Part shown: piece after piece, positions 62,466 through 64,000 of the stretch
Layout of the letters: the number at the start of each line of letters is the position of its first letter
How positions within the stretch are numbered: position 1 is the stretch's first letter
Origin: Prorocentrum cordatum
Taxonomy: Eukaryota; Sar; Dinophyceae; Prorocentrales; Prorocentraceae
Direction of reading: 5' to 3'
Length of the DNA stretch: 64,000 bases
NCBI GenBank assembly: GCA_963575745.1
Contig: CAUYUJ010021698.1
Coordinates: 70,992 to 134,991, forward strand
Program-made: the position numbers and the translations under genes
Notes under the pieces: model-generated
What the model was told of the DNA's origin: nothing
Seen by the model: the letters and a program-made list of their open reading frames with translations, nothing else
Databases searched by the model: none

Positions 62466-63611
62466 CAGACAACTCGGATAGTAAGGACGGGCAACCTTCC
62501 CAAGGGTGCCCTTGCACCCTTGCATCCTCGGCGCATCCTTGGCCACTTTCGTCGGCCGCGCCCCGCTCGAAAAACTCGAAATGGACTTCCAAGGGCCTTG
62601 CATCCTGATCGCGCATCTGTATTGTACGGGTTGACTGTAGCATTTCTGCTCCACTCCAGTCTCTGCCTTCTCATCTATATTCTCTACATGCGACCATCTG
62701 ATCTCTCCATTTGACAGTGTCTGCAAGGACCTGGGTATTTGAGCGCAGCCAAGAATTCGAGAGTCCGAGAACCTTGCAGTGCCGGAGGGGACTTGGAATT
62801 TGGGAACCTTGACGCCCACCGAAAAGGGTTTAGGGCGAAAGCCAGAACAGGAAATCTGTGAAGCCGACCGCCCACCAAAAATGGCCCAGTTCGTTCCCCA
62901 GGACTGAGCATGCGAGTCAATTGACCTGTCTTGTACATTTTTCCAACTGTTGTTAGTTTAGCCCTGAACATGTATATTGCGCTCTTGATGACCATGTGTT
63001 TGTCTTGGCTGCGCATGTGTTTGTGTCTCTGCTAGTCGCAAGGGGCAGTTGCATTTTGGGCTTGCCCGTCCTACGCCGCGTCCTCATTGACCCGCCGGTC
63101 CCCGCCCTCCCAACCCCCCGACGGTGCGAGACAGGCCGCGCGGCCAGTGACATCAGGAGAGCAGTGGGAGGGGCCCTCGAGCCCAGACGACCCGGGGGGT
63201 CGGCAGTGGATCTTCGAGCCCAAACGGCCCAAGAGGTCGGCAGTGGGGAAAGGGCTTCCCAGGCCCGACGCCATGATCTTTTCGCAACGTCGACCCCCAT
63301 GGGTCTGGACCCCTTCCCCCGGGACCAGATTTTCGTCCTGAATCATTTCGTGACGGCCCCGAGGCCCGGGAAGGGCCCCCCCGGAACCAGAAAGTAGCCA
63401 AACGCTTCCCGTCGCGATTTTTCCACAACGCGAGGAGGCCTGGCTTCGACGCCTGAGCCTCCTTCTCGCCTCCGTCGCCCCCCGCCCCCCCGGTTTTCCC
63501 CCTCGTGCTGCCCCCCCCCCCCCCCCTCGTCGTGCCTTCCTCCTCCCCTGGTGCGAAAGCGCTCCCCGTTGAGAGGATGCCGACGCAGCCGTCGCCGCCC
63601 TGCTCCGTGAA
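62466..63611. other. Spacer; dispersed-repeat traces, C-run
   Basis: CTTTTCGCAACGTCGACCCC (63279) and CCCGAGGCCCGGGAAGGGCC recall R6-type elements. A C run of about 16 lies near 63510. No gene recognised. Confidence 0.4.
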
Positions 63612-63780
63612 TCAGGAGGGGGAAAACACGCAGACACGGTTGATCGTCGATCCCCAGGGAAATATGGGAAAAGAGGGGAATGGGGAGAGAGGAAAACGAA
63701 CATGTCAGGAAAAAAGTATGGAAACAAAATGGGGAAACCTGGGCTTTGTGTCTATTGGTTGGTGTGTCCCAAGGCCCCCT
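63612..63780 (+). repeat. Dispersed repeat R2, diverged copy
   Basis: AGGAGGGGGAAAACACGCAG ACAC, CGATCCCCAGGGAAATATGG G, then TTGTGTCTATTGGTTGGTGT GTCCC, in the same order as at 22594-22755. Confidence 0.72.
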
Positions 63781-63954
63781 TCAGGGAAGAGCTCCCGTTA
63801 TGGAAATTTCTCGAGACTGCGTGGACAGCACGAATCCCGTCACGGAGACCTGCCCAGGACCCCCTGACGCAGGGCGGTTGGGGCCGCCGCGTGGGGGTGG
63901 GCGGGGCTGCGGCCGCTCACCAGGGGAGGGGGTGGAAGGGGGCAATGGCGGGCG

Positions 63955-64000
63955 GGGAGGAGGAGGAGGAGGAGGAGGAGGAGGAGGAGGAGGAGGAGGA
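63955..64000 (+). repeat. (GGA)n microsatellite at window edge
   Basis: Pure GGA running out of the window. Confidence 0.95.

Noticed and set aside
1-64000. tRNA, rRNA or spliced-leader genes
   Set aside because: I looked for cloverleaf boxes, conserved rRNA segments and a spliced-leader-like sequence and recognised none. A covariance-model search would be decisive.

Overview
The window looks like GC-rich nuclear DNA from a protist, most probably a dinoflagellate. This is an inference with four supports. Recognisable genes are short exons in a sea of simple and dispersed repeats. All supported genes lie on the + strand, as in dinoflagellate unidirectional gene blocks. One gene is built from degenerate copies of the 'EPN.ISYN...CEK' pentatricopeptide-type motif that is very abundant in dinoflagellates. 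At least one intron looks GC-AG rather than GT-AG. Species cannot be read from the sequence; a GC-rich lineage such as Prorocentrum would fit.

Layout of the genes. The last exon of a PUS10 tRNA pseudouridine synthase is at 1061-1387. From about 2.5 to 23.9 kb lie scattered exons of one anoctamin/TMEM16 gene: 3709-3795, 6428-6487, 6734-6826, 16470-16543, 16766-16870, 22102-22184 and 23732-23854, plus a weak one at 2542-2607. Its introns are packed with repeats and contain a 100-base assembly gap (15268-15367). From 24 to 36 kb I find repeats and no gene that I can name. At 36146-37859 is a repetitive PPR-derived gene with one frameshift. At 38240-40303 is a long open frame cut by two in-frame stops, of unknown function. 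A partial ORF of possible retroelement origin lies at 48965-49500, and a DDE-transposase remnant lies near 13.2 kb. The last 14 kb are almost entirely tandem repeats.

The repeat content is the most striking part. Many short non-autonomous elements with terminal inverted repeats recur in the window, in at least eight families. The clearest is a ~150-170 bp family (ends TTAAGTCGGGC/GCCCGACCTAA) with 8-bp target-site duplications, like hAT-type MITEs. Two copies sit directly behind anoctamin exons. In one copy the duplicated site carries AG|GT, so that splicing would remove the element exactly, as in introner elements. Other foldback families carry triplet-repeat (GAG/TCC) or GATGCATC cores between their arms. 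Long (TCC)n, (GAG)n, (ACG)n, (GT)n, (GAGCCC)n and CCTCTTGGGG arrays, several minisatellites and a 75-bp satellite fill most of the rest.

Most long open frames in this window are translations of simple repeats and are not annotated. No rRNA, tRNA, CRISPR array or bacterial-type operon was recognised.
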